From: Cycloclasticus sp.
GTDB taxonomy: Bacteria > Pseudomonadota > Gammaproteobacteria > Methylococcales > Cycloclasticaceae
Assembly: GCA_019090295.1 (NCBI GenBank)
Contig: JAHRWG010000255.1
Coordinates: 1-8,795, forward strand
DNA: 8,795 nt
Direction of reading: 5' to 3'
Part shown: positions 1 to 5,917 of the stretch, piece after piece
Numbering within the stretch: the stretch's first letter is position 1
How the letters are laid out: the number at the start of each line of letters is the position of its first letter
The notes under the pieces: model-generated
Told to the model about the DNA's origin: nothing
What the model saw: only the letters and a program-made list of their open reading frames with translations
Databases searched by the model: none
Made by a program: the position numbers and the translations under genes

Positions 1-1
1 A

Positions 2-85
2 GTATTCTTGCAATGCAAGGATAAGGCCTTGGAATGTCTGGAGGTCATGCTTAGATTTGTTCACGAGAAAATTGAGAGTTATTAA
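2..85 (+). CDS. Possible 3' end of an unidentified upstream gene (27 codons visible)
   Basis: The second plus-strand frame is open from the window edge to a TAA at 83-85. It gives a 27-residue tail that reads like an amphipathic helix, with the ending LRFVHEKIESY. No start codon, domain or motif is available, so no family can be named. The other two plus frames are also open for a short distance (stops at 22-24 and 105-107), so this frame is preferred only because its composition looks most protein-like. An antisense or non-coding reading is equally possible. No terminator-like hairpin with a T-run follows the stop. Confidence 0.25.
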   Translation, partial: VFLQCKDKALECLEVMLRFVHEKIESY

Positions 86-302
86 AATGAAGAAGGAGTA
101 TATCTAATAAGCTTACAATTATCATTAATAGAGCGGTAAGAAAGGCCGCTAAGTGAGCTAAATAGGCTTGATACGACAAACAGTTTGAGACTGGTGATGG
201 TTTTTAGTCATGAAAATTTTAAATTTAGCTAAAACACAATAGAAATCAATCGAGTATAATTCTCCGTTATTGAGTCATTCAACGCAGCGAGAAAATAGAA
301 CC
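86..302. other. Gene-free leader region upstream of the PP-loop gene
   Basis: This is an AT-rich stretch with stops in all frames and no recognisable gene. It holds a weak inverted repeat (AGCGG at 132-136, CCGCT at 146-150, nine-base loop) without a T-run, a run of A/T around 211-245, and one good -10 element at 255-260. I see no riboswitch, tRNA or operator that I could defend. Confidence 0.6.
255..260 (+). promoter_or_regulatory. Sigma-70 -10 element for the PP-loop/TusA/CDF operon
   Basis: The sequence is a perfect TATAAT, 43 bases before the ATG at 303, which predicts a transcript start near 266-268 and a leader of about 36 nt. No convincing -35 hexamer lies 16-18 bp upstream (the 17-bp position reads AAACAC), and there is no TG extension. 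The promoter is therefore either weak or activator-dependent, or the match is chance in AT-rich DNA. Confidence 0.4.
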
Positions 303-1343
303 ATGGCAACACAGAAAAAGGCAGTCGCACTGATTTCAGGCGGCTTAGATTCGCTATTAGCGGCAAAAGTTATGCTGGAGCAAGGCGTACATGTAGAAGG
401 TATTAATTTTTATACGGGTTTTTGTGTTGAAGGCCACACCCATGCTATTCGTAAAAAAGACAAGGCGAAGCCTAAGCGAAATAACGCACTATGGAGTGCT
501 GAAATGCTGGGGATAAAGCTTCATATCATTGATATTATTGAAGAATATAAGGATGTTTTGATTAACCCAAAGCATGGGTATGGGGCTAATATGAACCCGT
601 GCTTAGACTGTAAAATTTTTATGGTCGGTAAGGCAAAGGAGTGGGCCATAGAAAATGGCTTTGACTTTATTATTACCGGTGAGGTCATCGGGCAGCGCCC
701 AATGTCACAACGTAAAGAAACGATGCCGGTTATTTCAGCGGAATCGGGCGCGGAGGATTTATTGCTTCGCCCTTTATGTGCGAAGAACCTACCGGAAACG
801 TTGCCCGAGCGTGAAGGCTGGGTTAACCGTGATGAGCTATATGACTTTAGCGGCCGTACGCGTAAACCACAAATGGCGTTAGCCGAGAAATTTGGCTTTG
901 ATGATTATGCGCAACCAGCGGGCGGCTGTTGTTTCTTAACCGATAAGGCGTACTCAGTTAAGCTAACGGATTTATGGGCCTCGCGTGGTAAAAGGGATTA
1001 TGAAATTGACGACATTATGTTGTTAAAAGTTGGGAGGCACTTTCGACCTAAGCCAAACTTAAAACTGATTGTGGCGCGTGAAGAAGGTGAAAATAACTTT
1101 TTACAAGGCTATAAAAAACAATTTATCACCCTGCGAACAATGAGTCATAAAGGCCCGTTAACCTTGTTGGATGGTACGGCTGATAAGGATGACTTTAAAT
1201 TAGCTGCGCGTATTGTTGCACGCTTTAGCCAAGGCCGTGATGCCGAGGTGGTAGATGTTGAAGTGACAGAGAATGGGGTGAGTCACACTATTAGTGTAAA
1301 ACCCTTTGCAGCAGATGAAATACAGGAAGCATGGCGAGTATGA
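303..1343 (+). CDS. PP-loop ATPase, ThiI/MnmA-like tRNA thiolation-type enzyme with C-terminal NFACT-R-like domain
   Basis: This 346-residue cytoplasmic enzyme belongs to the adenine-nucleotide alpha-hydrolase group. It is expected to adenylate a tRNA base so that sulfur can be inserted. The pyrophosphate-binding PP-loop SGGLDS lies at residues 12-17. NPCLDCK (98-104) supplies a CxxC pair, C100 and C103. TGEVIGQRPMSQR (125-137) and PAGGCC (205-210) follow, as in ThiI-like proteins that lack the THUMP domain. The C-terminal part begins with VGRHFRPKPNLKLIVARE (243-260), which resembles the NFACT-R RNA-binding domain found fused to this family. C100, C103 and C209 could form the three-Cys [4Fe-4S] site known from TtcA/TtuA; that is inference. 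The ATG at 303 is preferred over a TTG at 270 because the PP-loop family starts just before its first strand. The SD is weak. The stop overlaps the following TusA-like gene. The true substrate nucleoside is unknown. Confidence 0.8.
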   Translation: MATQKKAVALISGGLDSLLAAKVMLEQGVHVEGINFYTGFCVEGHTHAIRKKDKAKPKRNNALWSAEMLGIKLHIIDIIEEYKDVLINPKHGYGANMNPCLDCKIFMVGKAKEWAIENGFDFIITGEVIGQRPMSQRKETMPVISAESGAEDLLLRPLCAKNLPETLPEREGWVNRDELYDFSGRTRKPQMALAEKFGFDDYAQPAGGCCFLTDKAYSVKLTDLWASRGKRDYEIDDIMLLKVGRHFRPKPNLKLIVAREEGENNFLQGYKKQFITLRTMSHKGPLTLLDGTADKDDFKLAARIVARFSQGRDAEVVDVEVTENGVSHTISVKPFAADEIQEAWRV

Positions 1344-1564
1344 TTGAATTAGATGCGCGTCGCTTAATGTGCCCAATGCCGGTCATTAAGACGCAAAATA
1401 TCATTAAAACAATGTCTAGCGGTGAGCAGTTACGGGTTGTTTGTACCGATCCAGGCGTGATGCAGGATATTCCCGCCTGGTGCCGAATAAATGGCCATAT
1501 CTTGCTTAAAACTGAAGAAGTCGCAGGGGAATTCATTTTGATCATTGAAGTGGTTCAAGAATAA
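1331..1564 (+). CDS. TusA-family sulfur carrier protein
   Basis: This is a small cytoplasmic sulfur-transfer protein of 77 residues, the usual TusA/SirA/YeeD size. The family motif CPMP appears with the persulfide-forming cysteine at residue 14 (10-17: RRLMCPMP). A second conserved segment, DPGVMQDIPAWC (about residues 39-50), matches the TusA core. The gene starts inside the upstream PP-loop gene. Two starts are possible: ATG 1331, with AGGA at 1324-1327 only three bases away, or ATG 1340, which makes an ATGA overlap with the upstream stop (1341-1343) and gives 74 residues. Either way, translation is coupled to the PP-loop enzyme. This suggests that the carrier hands persulfide sulfur to that enzyme, much as TusA/TusE feeds MnmA. 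Its identity as the orthologue of E. coli TusA itself is not established. Confidence 0.85.
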   Translation: MASMIELDARRLMCPMPVIKTQNIIKTMSSGEQLRVVCTDPGVMQDIPAWCRINGHILLKTEEVAGEFILIIEVVQE

Positions 1565-1568
1565 GGAG
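1563..1568 (+). promoter_or_regulatory. Ribosome binding site of the CDF transporter gene
   Basis: AAGGAG overlaps the TAA stop of the TusA-like gene (1562-1564) and lies six bases before ATG 1575. This fixes the transporter start at 1575 rather than at the in-frame TTG at 1545, which lies inside the upstream gene and has no SD. Confidence 0.8.
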
Positions 1569-1574
1569 TCAATA

Positions 1575-2711
1575 ATGTCATCATTAACGGAGCAAACAGA
1601 GGCAAAAAAGAACGTAACCATTTTAGGTGCCGTTGTTAATGTTGTTTTGTCAGCATTAAAAATTGGTATTGGCTGGATAGGTCAATCTCATGCGTTGATG
1701 GCGGATGGTTTTCATTCGTTATCCGACTTGCTATCAGATGGTTTGGTTTATTATGCGGCTCATCACGCCAACCAAAAGGCCGATGATAAGCATCCTTATG
1801 GGCATGCTAGGTATGAAACGCTGGCAACAGCCATCTTAGGTATTCTACTGATAGCCGTTGCAGGAGCTATTATTTGGGATGCCGGCATGCGTATTGTTGA
1901 TGATAAGACAATATCGTATGGATGGTTAATTATTGCAGCAGCGAGTATATCGGTTTTATCTAAAGAGGTTTTATATCACCTAACGTTGCGGGTGGCTAAA
2001 AAGACTAAGTCGAACTTATTAAAAGCCAATGCCTGGCACCACCGGAGTGACGCTATTTCATCGCTGATTGTGCTGTTTGGTGTAGGGATGGAAATGGCTG
2101 GTTTTAAATATTTTGATTCTATTGCCGCTGCCTTGGTGGGGTTAATGGTTGCAAAAATAGGCTTTGAGTTAATGCTGGGTGCAGCAAATGAACTGGTTGA
2201 TAGTGGGTTAAGTGCCGATAAAGTAGCGCAGATAAAGTCTGTGATATTAAGCGTTGCAGGTGTTAGAGAGTTGCATTTCTTGCGGACTCGAAAAATGGGT
2301 GCGGCAGCCTTGGTTGATGTGCATATTCTAGTAGAGCCAAAGATCAGTGTGTCAGAAGGACACCTTATTAGTGAAACGGTTAGGCTGGCTTTGGTTGATA
2401 GTATAGAAGACCTTGGTGAAGTGATGGTGCATATTGACCCTGAGGATGATGAGCTATCTTCGCCAAGCATTGATTTGCCGCTTAGGGATGAATTATTAAT
2501 CCAATTGAAGGGCGTATGGGCGACGCTTGAAGAAGCGAATGACGTTAAACACGTGAACTTACACTATTTAGATGGTAAGGTCATTGTGGAAATAGAGCTC
2601 CCTGTGAGCTTATTGGGAAAAGCAGCTGACCCAAAAGACATTTCAACACGCTTTCAGCAAGCCACGGTTAAGTTACCAGCGGTAGAGCAGGTAAAGGTTG
2701 TTTTTTCATAA
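1575..2711 (+). CDS. Cation diffusion facilitator (CDF) family divalent metal efflux transporter with extended C-terminus
   Basis: This is a 378-residue inner-membrane transporter that exports divalent cations by proton antiport in the CDF family. The N-terminal half has six predicted membrane segments (roughly residues 14-35, 39-61, 82-102, 114-132, 160-178, 180-203). The metal site is HxxxD in TM2 (H47, D51 in ADGFHSLSD) and HxxxD in TM5 (H155, D159 in AWHHRSDA), an HD-HD set most typical of zinc transporters; Fe, Co or Mn remain possible. The conserved HPYGHARYE (73-81) follows TM2. The usual cytoplasmic domain (about 205-290) ends in VMVHIDPEDD. Beyond it, about 85 further residues (295-378) are absent from FieF-type proteins of around 300 residues and look like a second alpha/beta metal-domain-like unit. 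It is the third gene of the operon, and I see no obvious functional tie to the sulfur genes. Confidence 0.88.
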   Translation: MSSLTEQTEAKKNVTILGAVVNVVLSALKIGIGWIGQSHALMADGFHSLSDLLSDGLVYYAAHHANQKADDKHPYGHARYETLATAILGILLIAVAGAIIWDAGMRIVDDKTISYGWLIIAAASISVLSKEVLYHLTLRVAKKTKSNLLKANAWHHRSDAISSLIVLFGVGMEMAGFKYFDSIAAALVGLMVAKIGFELMLGAANELVDSGLSADKVAQIKSVILSVAGVRELHFLRTRKMGAAALVDVHILVEPKISVSEGHLISETVRLALVDSIEDLGEVMVHIDPEDDELSSPSIDLPLRDELLIQLKGVWATLEEANDVKHVNLHYLDGKVIVEIELPVSLLGKAADPKDISTRFQQATVKLPAVEQVKVVFS

Positions 2712-2790
2712 ATTACTCATGTGGTTTTTAGGGTTCATGTAAGTTATTTGCTACTGTAGCTTGAGCATAAAAACCGCTGTTAATAACCAT

Positions 2791-2798
2791 AGGAGGTG
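2791..2798 (+). promoter_or_regulatory. Strong Shine-Dalgarno sequence of the DUF4124 gene
   Basis: AGGAGGTG is a near-perfect anti-16S complement. With AGGAGG at 2791-2796 the spacing to ATG 2802 is five bases. A GTG at 2796 is in frame but lies inside the SD itself, so 2802 is the start. Confidence 0.85.
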
Positions 2799-2801
2799 GG
2801 T

Positions 2802-3302
2802 ATGAAACATGGTGTTTTAATTTTAGCATTGATTTTGGTTGCTATAAGCGCTCAAGCGACGGTCTATCAATATACCAACAAGCAAGGCAAGGTATCGTAT
2901 TCAGATACGCCGCAGAAAGGCGCGACAAAGGTTGATGTGCCAACTGTTATGACCTATGAATCACCGAAACGTATAGCGCAGCCTGCTAAGTCGTTTATAG
3001 AGCCGCCTCAAGCCGCTTACCAAACCCTTAATATTTTATCACCAGCGGATGAAAGCACCGTGCGAATGGAAAAATTACCAGTAACGTATGTACTTGAGCC
3101 TTCATTGAATGAAGGGGATGTGCTGGTGCTTTACGTGGATAATATCAAGCAAGACAGTTTATTCATTAATGGTTTGGCTAGAGGCCAACACAGCATTAGG
3201 TTAGAAATAAGAAATATGGCAGGTGAGGTATTGTTAGCTAGCCCACAGCATGTTATTCACAGCCAACGTAGCTCGGTTTTTTCTCCAAGCCGCAATCACT
3301 AA
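2802..3302 (+). CDS. Exported DUF4124-domain protein
   Basis: This is a 166-residue envelope protein of unknown biochemical role. A classical signal peptide covers residues 1-19 (short basic start, hydrophobic core LILALILVAI, AQA cleavage site before T20). The mature protein opens with the DUF4124 signature VYQYTNKQGKVSYSDTP (21-37), followed by a Pro/Ala-containing linker. A beta-rich segment (about 75-155: NILSPADESTVR ... VLYVDN ... GQHSIRLEIRN) resembles a small Ig/fibronectin-like fold of the type that ends bacterial envelope proteins. There is no lipobox cysteine, so it is probably periplasmic. It lies directly upstream of ntrB. From memory, DUF4124 proteins also occur between glnA and ntrB in Pseudomonas, so the position is probably conserved without proving a role in nitrogen control. 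No terminator separates it from ntrB, so read-through is likely. Confidence 0.75.
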   Translation: MKHGVLILALILVAISAQATVYQYTNKQGKVSYSDTPQKGATKVDVPTVMTYESPKRIAQPAKSFIEPPQAAYQTLNILSPADESTVRMEKLPVTYVLEPSLNEGDVLVLYVDNIKQDSLFINGLARGQHSIRLEIRNMAGEVLLASPQHVIHSQRSSVFSPSRNH

Positions 3303-3312
3303 TAAAAACTGC

Positions 3313-3329
3313 TGCACCAGTATGGTGCA
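3313..3329 (+). promoter_or_regulatory. NtrC (NRI) binding site
   Basis: TGCACCAGTATGGTGCA is a perfect inverted repeat (seven-base arms TGCACCA/TGGTGCA, three-base centre) and matches the classical NtrC enhancer consensus TGCAC-C/T-N5-GGTGCA. Its centre (3321) is about 98 bp upstream of the start predicted for the sigma-54 promoter at 3393-3408. That is close to the enhancer distances known for glnAp2. It begins 11 bases after the stop codon of the DUF4124 gene. Lack of a T-run argues against a terminator. Confidence 0.85.
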
Positions 3330-3392
3330 ATAATATCAGGGTCAACGTGTCACGGTTCATGGTTGAGGCTGATTTAGCCCCAAACTGCACCT

Positions 3393-3408
3393 TGGCTTGG
3401 TTGTTGCA
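3393..3408 (+). promoter_or_regulatory. Sigma-54 (-24/-12) promoter of ntrBC
   Basis: TTGGCTTGGTTGTTGCA (3392-3408) carries GG at 3394-3395 and GC at 3406-3407, the exact 12-bp register of sigma-54 promoters. It matches the consensus TGGCAC-G-N4-TTGCA except for AC to TT. The expected start is about 12 bases past the -12 C, near 3418-3420, which is at or one to two bases before the ntrB ATG (3420). An NtrC half-site-like TGCACC (3386-3391) lies just upstream of the -24 element. No good IHF site was found between enhancer and promoter. Confidence 0.75.
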
Positions 3409-3419
3409 TGGAGCATTAA

Positions 3420-4490
3420 ATGAATAAACCGATTCAATTACCCCCTACATTTATCGAGCAGCTTTCTATAGGCATCATTGTCTTTGATTGTAACGATGCA
3501 CTTAGCTATATTAATAATTCGGCAGAAGTGTTATTGGATATTAGTGCAAGGCAAGCACAAGGGATTCAGGCAGAAAAGTTATTTGAAGGCTCTAGCTTTA
3601 ATATTTCAAAGGGACTGCAACGTGCCCGAAAGCAGGCATCGAGGATCACCGAGCACCGCGTTATAATTAATGGCCCAACGCAAGACAAAAAAAACATTAG
3701 TTTATCGTTTAACCTGATTGATAGTACGGAAGATTTTAATGGCAGTGTGTTAATTGAAATGGTCGATTTCAATCATTATTTACAAATCGACCAAGAAGAA
3801 AAGCTACTATCACAAAATGAGCTAGCGACGAATATGCTGCGCGGCTTAGCCCATGAGATTAAAAACCCATTAGGCGGTCTACGTGGGGCAGCTCAACTGC
3901 TGGCTAAAGAACTGGATGGAAGTTATTCGGATTACACGCATGTCATTATAGAAGAAGCGGACCGTTTAAGAAAACTGGTTGATAGAATGCTCGGCTCATC
4001 GGAGCGCCCTAATCATCAGCCCATTAATATTCATGTCATCATGGAACGGGTAAGGCAACTTGCAGTTGCAGAGGTTGGTGAAGGTATCAGGCTTATTTCC
4101 GATTATGACCCCAGTATTCCTGATATTACTGCTGATAAAGACCAATTGATTCAGGCCATTTTAAATGTGGTTAGAAATGCTATACAAGCGGTGGGTGCGC
4201 AGGGAGTTATTACATTAAAAACACGCATACACCGTAATTTTACGATTTCGGAAGAAACCTACCGCTTGGCGGTAAAAATTGATGTTATAGATAATGGTCC
4301 AGGAATTTCTGAGGATATGCTAACAAAAATATTTTATCCAATGGTAACCGGGCGCCCTGATGGAACAGGCTTGGGCTTAGCCATCGCTCAAAAAAATGTT
4401 CAGCGACACAATGGCATTATAGAGGTGACAAGTGAGCCGGGCCGTACCGTATTTTCAACAATATTACCGTTAGAGAAAAAAGATGAGTGA
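3420..4490 (+). CDS. ntrB: Nitrogen regulation sensor histidine kinase/phosphatase NtrB (NRII, GlnL)
   Basis: This is a 356-residue soluble cytoplasmic kinase that phosphorylates and dephosphorylates NtrC in response to PII (GlnB) and so to nitrogen status. A PAS domain occupies about residues 8-118. The dimerisation/phosphoacceptor H-box LAHEIKNPLGGLRG has His145. The ATP-binding domain shows the N-box VRNAIQA (N253), G1 DNGPG (291-295), an F-box-like FYPMVTG and G2 GTGLGL (315-320). There are no transmembrane segments, as expected for NtrB. Size and motif order match the family (about 350 residues). SD-like GGAG (3410-3413) lies six bases before ATG 3420, and no other Met is usable. It overlaps ntrC by eight bases, so the two are co-translated. 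The upstream NtrC box and sigma-54 promoter indicate autoregulation. Confidence 0.96.
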   Translation: MNKPIQLPPTFIEQLSIGIIVFDCNDALSYINNSAEVLLDISARQAQGIQAEKLFEGSSFNISKGLQRARKQASRITEHRVIINGPTQDKKNISLSFNLIDSTEDFNGSVLIEMVDFNHYLQIDQEEKLLSQNELATNMLRGLAHEIKNPLGGLRGAAQLLAKELDGSYSDYTHVIIEEADRLRKLVDRMLGSSERPNHQPINIHVIMERVRQLAVAEVGEGIRLISDYDPSIPDITADKDQLIQAILNVVRNAIQAVGAQGVITLKTRIHRNFTISEETYRLAVKIDVIDNGPGISEDMLTKIFYPMVTGRPDGTGLGLAIAQKNVQRHNGIIEVTSEPGRTVFSTILPLEKKDE

Positions 4491-5895
4491 AAAAATTTCT
4501 GTTTGGGTGGTCGATGATGACCGTTCTATTCGCTGGGTGTTGGAAACAGCCTTAAAGAAAAGTGGCTGCCAAGTTGTAAGCTTTGATAGTGCGGATAAAA
4601 TATTGGAATTAATGCATGACGATATGCCTGATGTCCTTATAACCGATATAAGAATGCCCGGTAAAGATGGTATTGAGTTATTAGCCGACTTGCAAAAGCT
4701 TTACCCCGCATTACCAGTCATCGTCATGACGGCGCACTCTGATATGGACAGTGCCGTTTCAGCTTATGATGGAGGGGCGTTTGAGTACCTGCCGAAACCA
4801 TTTGATATTGATGAGGTGGTTAACCAAGTTGAGCGAGCGTATGAGCACAATAAAAAAAGGCTTGTAGAGCAAGGTGAAAATGGTGAGCACTATAAAGTTA
4901 GTGAACCAGGAATTATTGGTAGTGCGCCAGCCATGCAAGCGGTGTTTAGAGCCATTGGTCGCTTGTCACGCTCGAATGTAACGGTGATGGTTAATGGTGA
5001 ATCAGGCACTGGAAAAGAGCTGGTAGCAAAAGCATTGCATGAGCATAGCTTAAGAAAAGACAAACCTTTTATTGCGCTGAATATGGCAGCGATTCCTAAG
5101 GATTTATTAGAGTCTGAATTGTTTGGACATGAAAAAGGGGCCTTTACCGGAGCAACCAGTCGCCGTAAAGGGCGCTTCGAACAAGCCAATGGCGGCACTT
5201 TATTCCTAGATGAAATTGGAGATATGCCGGCAGATATGCAAACTCGCCTACTTCGGGTGCTATCAGATGGTGATTTCTTTTCAGTGGGTGGGCATCAACC
5301 CATTAAAGTGAACGTGCGCATCATAGCGGCGACTCACCAAGGGCTAGAGAAGCTTGTAGAAGAAAGGCGTTTTAGGGAGGATTTGTTCCACCGCTTAAAC
5401 GTGGTTAGGATTAAAATTCCTCCTGTTAGAGACAGGCGAGAAGATATTCCTTTGTTAGTGATGCACTTTCTCACTAAAGCGGCTAATGAAATAGAGGGAG
5501 AGGTCAAACATGTGGACCCCAAAGCCATGGAATATCTACAAAGCTTAGAGTGGTCTGGAAATGTTCGGCAAATAGAAAACACCTGTCACTGGCTAACGGT
5601 TATGTGCCCTAGCAATACGGTTCAATTTGATGATTTGCCGGATGAATTAAAGAACAAAAAAAGTAGTCCGCGGGCCGCCGTTGAAGGCGATTGGTTGGAT
5701 GCTGCAAAAATTGATATTAGCCGTCGTTTAGCGCAGGGTGAAGTTGATATAGCAAAGCGAGTGGTGTCTTCCATTGAGAAGGTGTTAATTATGCAGGCCT
5801 TGGAGATAACTAAAGGGCGTCGTCAGGATGCTGCTAAACTGCTTGGTTTAGGGCGCAATACGCTCACTAGGAAAATTCAAGAGTTTAGCGCCTAA
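4483..5895 (+). CDS. ntrC: Nitrogen regulation response regulator NtrC (NRI, GlnG), sigma-54 activator
   Basis: This 470-residue DNA-binding enhancer protein activates sigma-54 promoters of nitrogen-scavenging genes when phosphorylated by NtrB. The receiver domain (1-118) has the acidic pocket D11-D13, phosphoacceptor D55 (LITDIRMPG), T83 and K105. The AAA+ domain (about 140-385) has Walker A GESGTGKE (172-179), the sigma-54-contacting GAFTGA loop (219-224), Walker B LFLDEIGD (240-247) and the arginine-rich RRFREDLFHRLN (295-306). The Fis-type helix-turn-helix covers 444-468 (GRRQDAAKLLGLGRNTLTRK). Length and all catalytic residues match functional NtrC. Start ATG 4483 lies inside the end of ntrB (ATGAGTGA). 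The stop is 22 bases from the convergent pyrD stop, with no strong terminator between them. Confidence 0.97.
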   Translation: MSEKISVWVVDDDRSIRWVLETALKKSGCQVVSFDSADKILELMHDDMPDVLITDIRMPGKDGIELLADLQKLYPALPVIVMTAHSDMDSAVSAYDGGAFEYLPKPFDIDEVVNQVERAYEHNKKRLVEQGENGEHYKVSEPGIIGSAPAMQAVFRAIGRLSRSNVTVMVNGESGTGKELVAKALHEHSLRKDKPFIALNMAAIPKDLLESELFGHEKGAFTGATSRRKGRFEQANGGTLFLDEIGDMPADMQTRLLRVLSDGDFFSVGGHQPIKVNVRIIAATHQGLEKLVEERRFREDLFHRLNVVRIKIPPVRDRREDIPLLVMHFLTKAANEIEGEVKHVDPKAMEYLQSLEWSGNVRQIENTCHWLTVMCPSNTVQFDDLPDELKNKKSSPRAAVEGDWLDAAKIDISRRLAQGEVDIAKRVVSSIEKVLIMQALEITKGRRQDAAKLLGLGRNTLTRKIQEFSA

Positions 5896-5917
5896 AACCT
5901 GCGGAACCTATAAGGTG

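Noticed and set aside
7..19. Perfect 13-bp palindrome CTTGCAATGCAAG near the window start
   Set aside because: It lies within a possible coding tail and has no partner site or nearby promoter; an isolated short palindrome is weak evidence for an operator.
132..150. Hairpin AGCGG/CCGCT in the leader region, considered as a terminator or attenuator
   Set aside because: The stem is only five pairs with a nine-base loop, and no T-run follows on either strand.
655..882. Secondary open frame inside the PP-loop gene
   Set aside because: It is a plus-strand overlap in another frame with Cys/Arg-rich, low-plausibility content; the PP-loop frame explains the region.
1976..2470. Long open frame (164 codons) antisense to the CDF gene
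   Set aside because: It is a shadow of the CDF coding strand, rich in Ser/Thr/Pro, with no domain or SD; the sense frame has clear CDF motifs.
2748..2790. Sigma-70 promoter for the DUF4124 gene (TTGCTA, TTGAGC, CATAAA, TAATAA candidates)
   Set aside because: No pair of hexamers has an acceptable 16-18 bp spacer and a start upstream of the SD.
3346..3379. CGTGTCACG palindrome (3346-3354) and GGCT/AGCC repeat (3367-3379) between the NtrC box and the sigma-54 promoter; TATCAG at 3334-3339 considered as an IHF site
   Set aside because: The repeats are short and match no known operator, and the IHF-like stretch lacks the TTR end of the consensus.
5905..5915. ACCT/AGGT mini-hairpin between the convergent ntrC and pyrD genes as a bidirectional terminator
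   Set aside because: Four base pairs without flanking T-runs is too weak.
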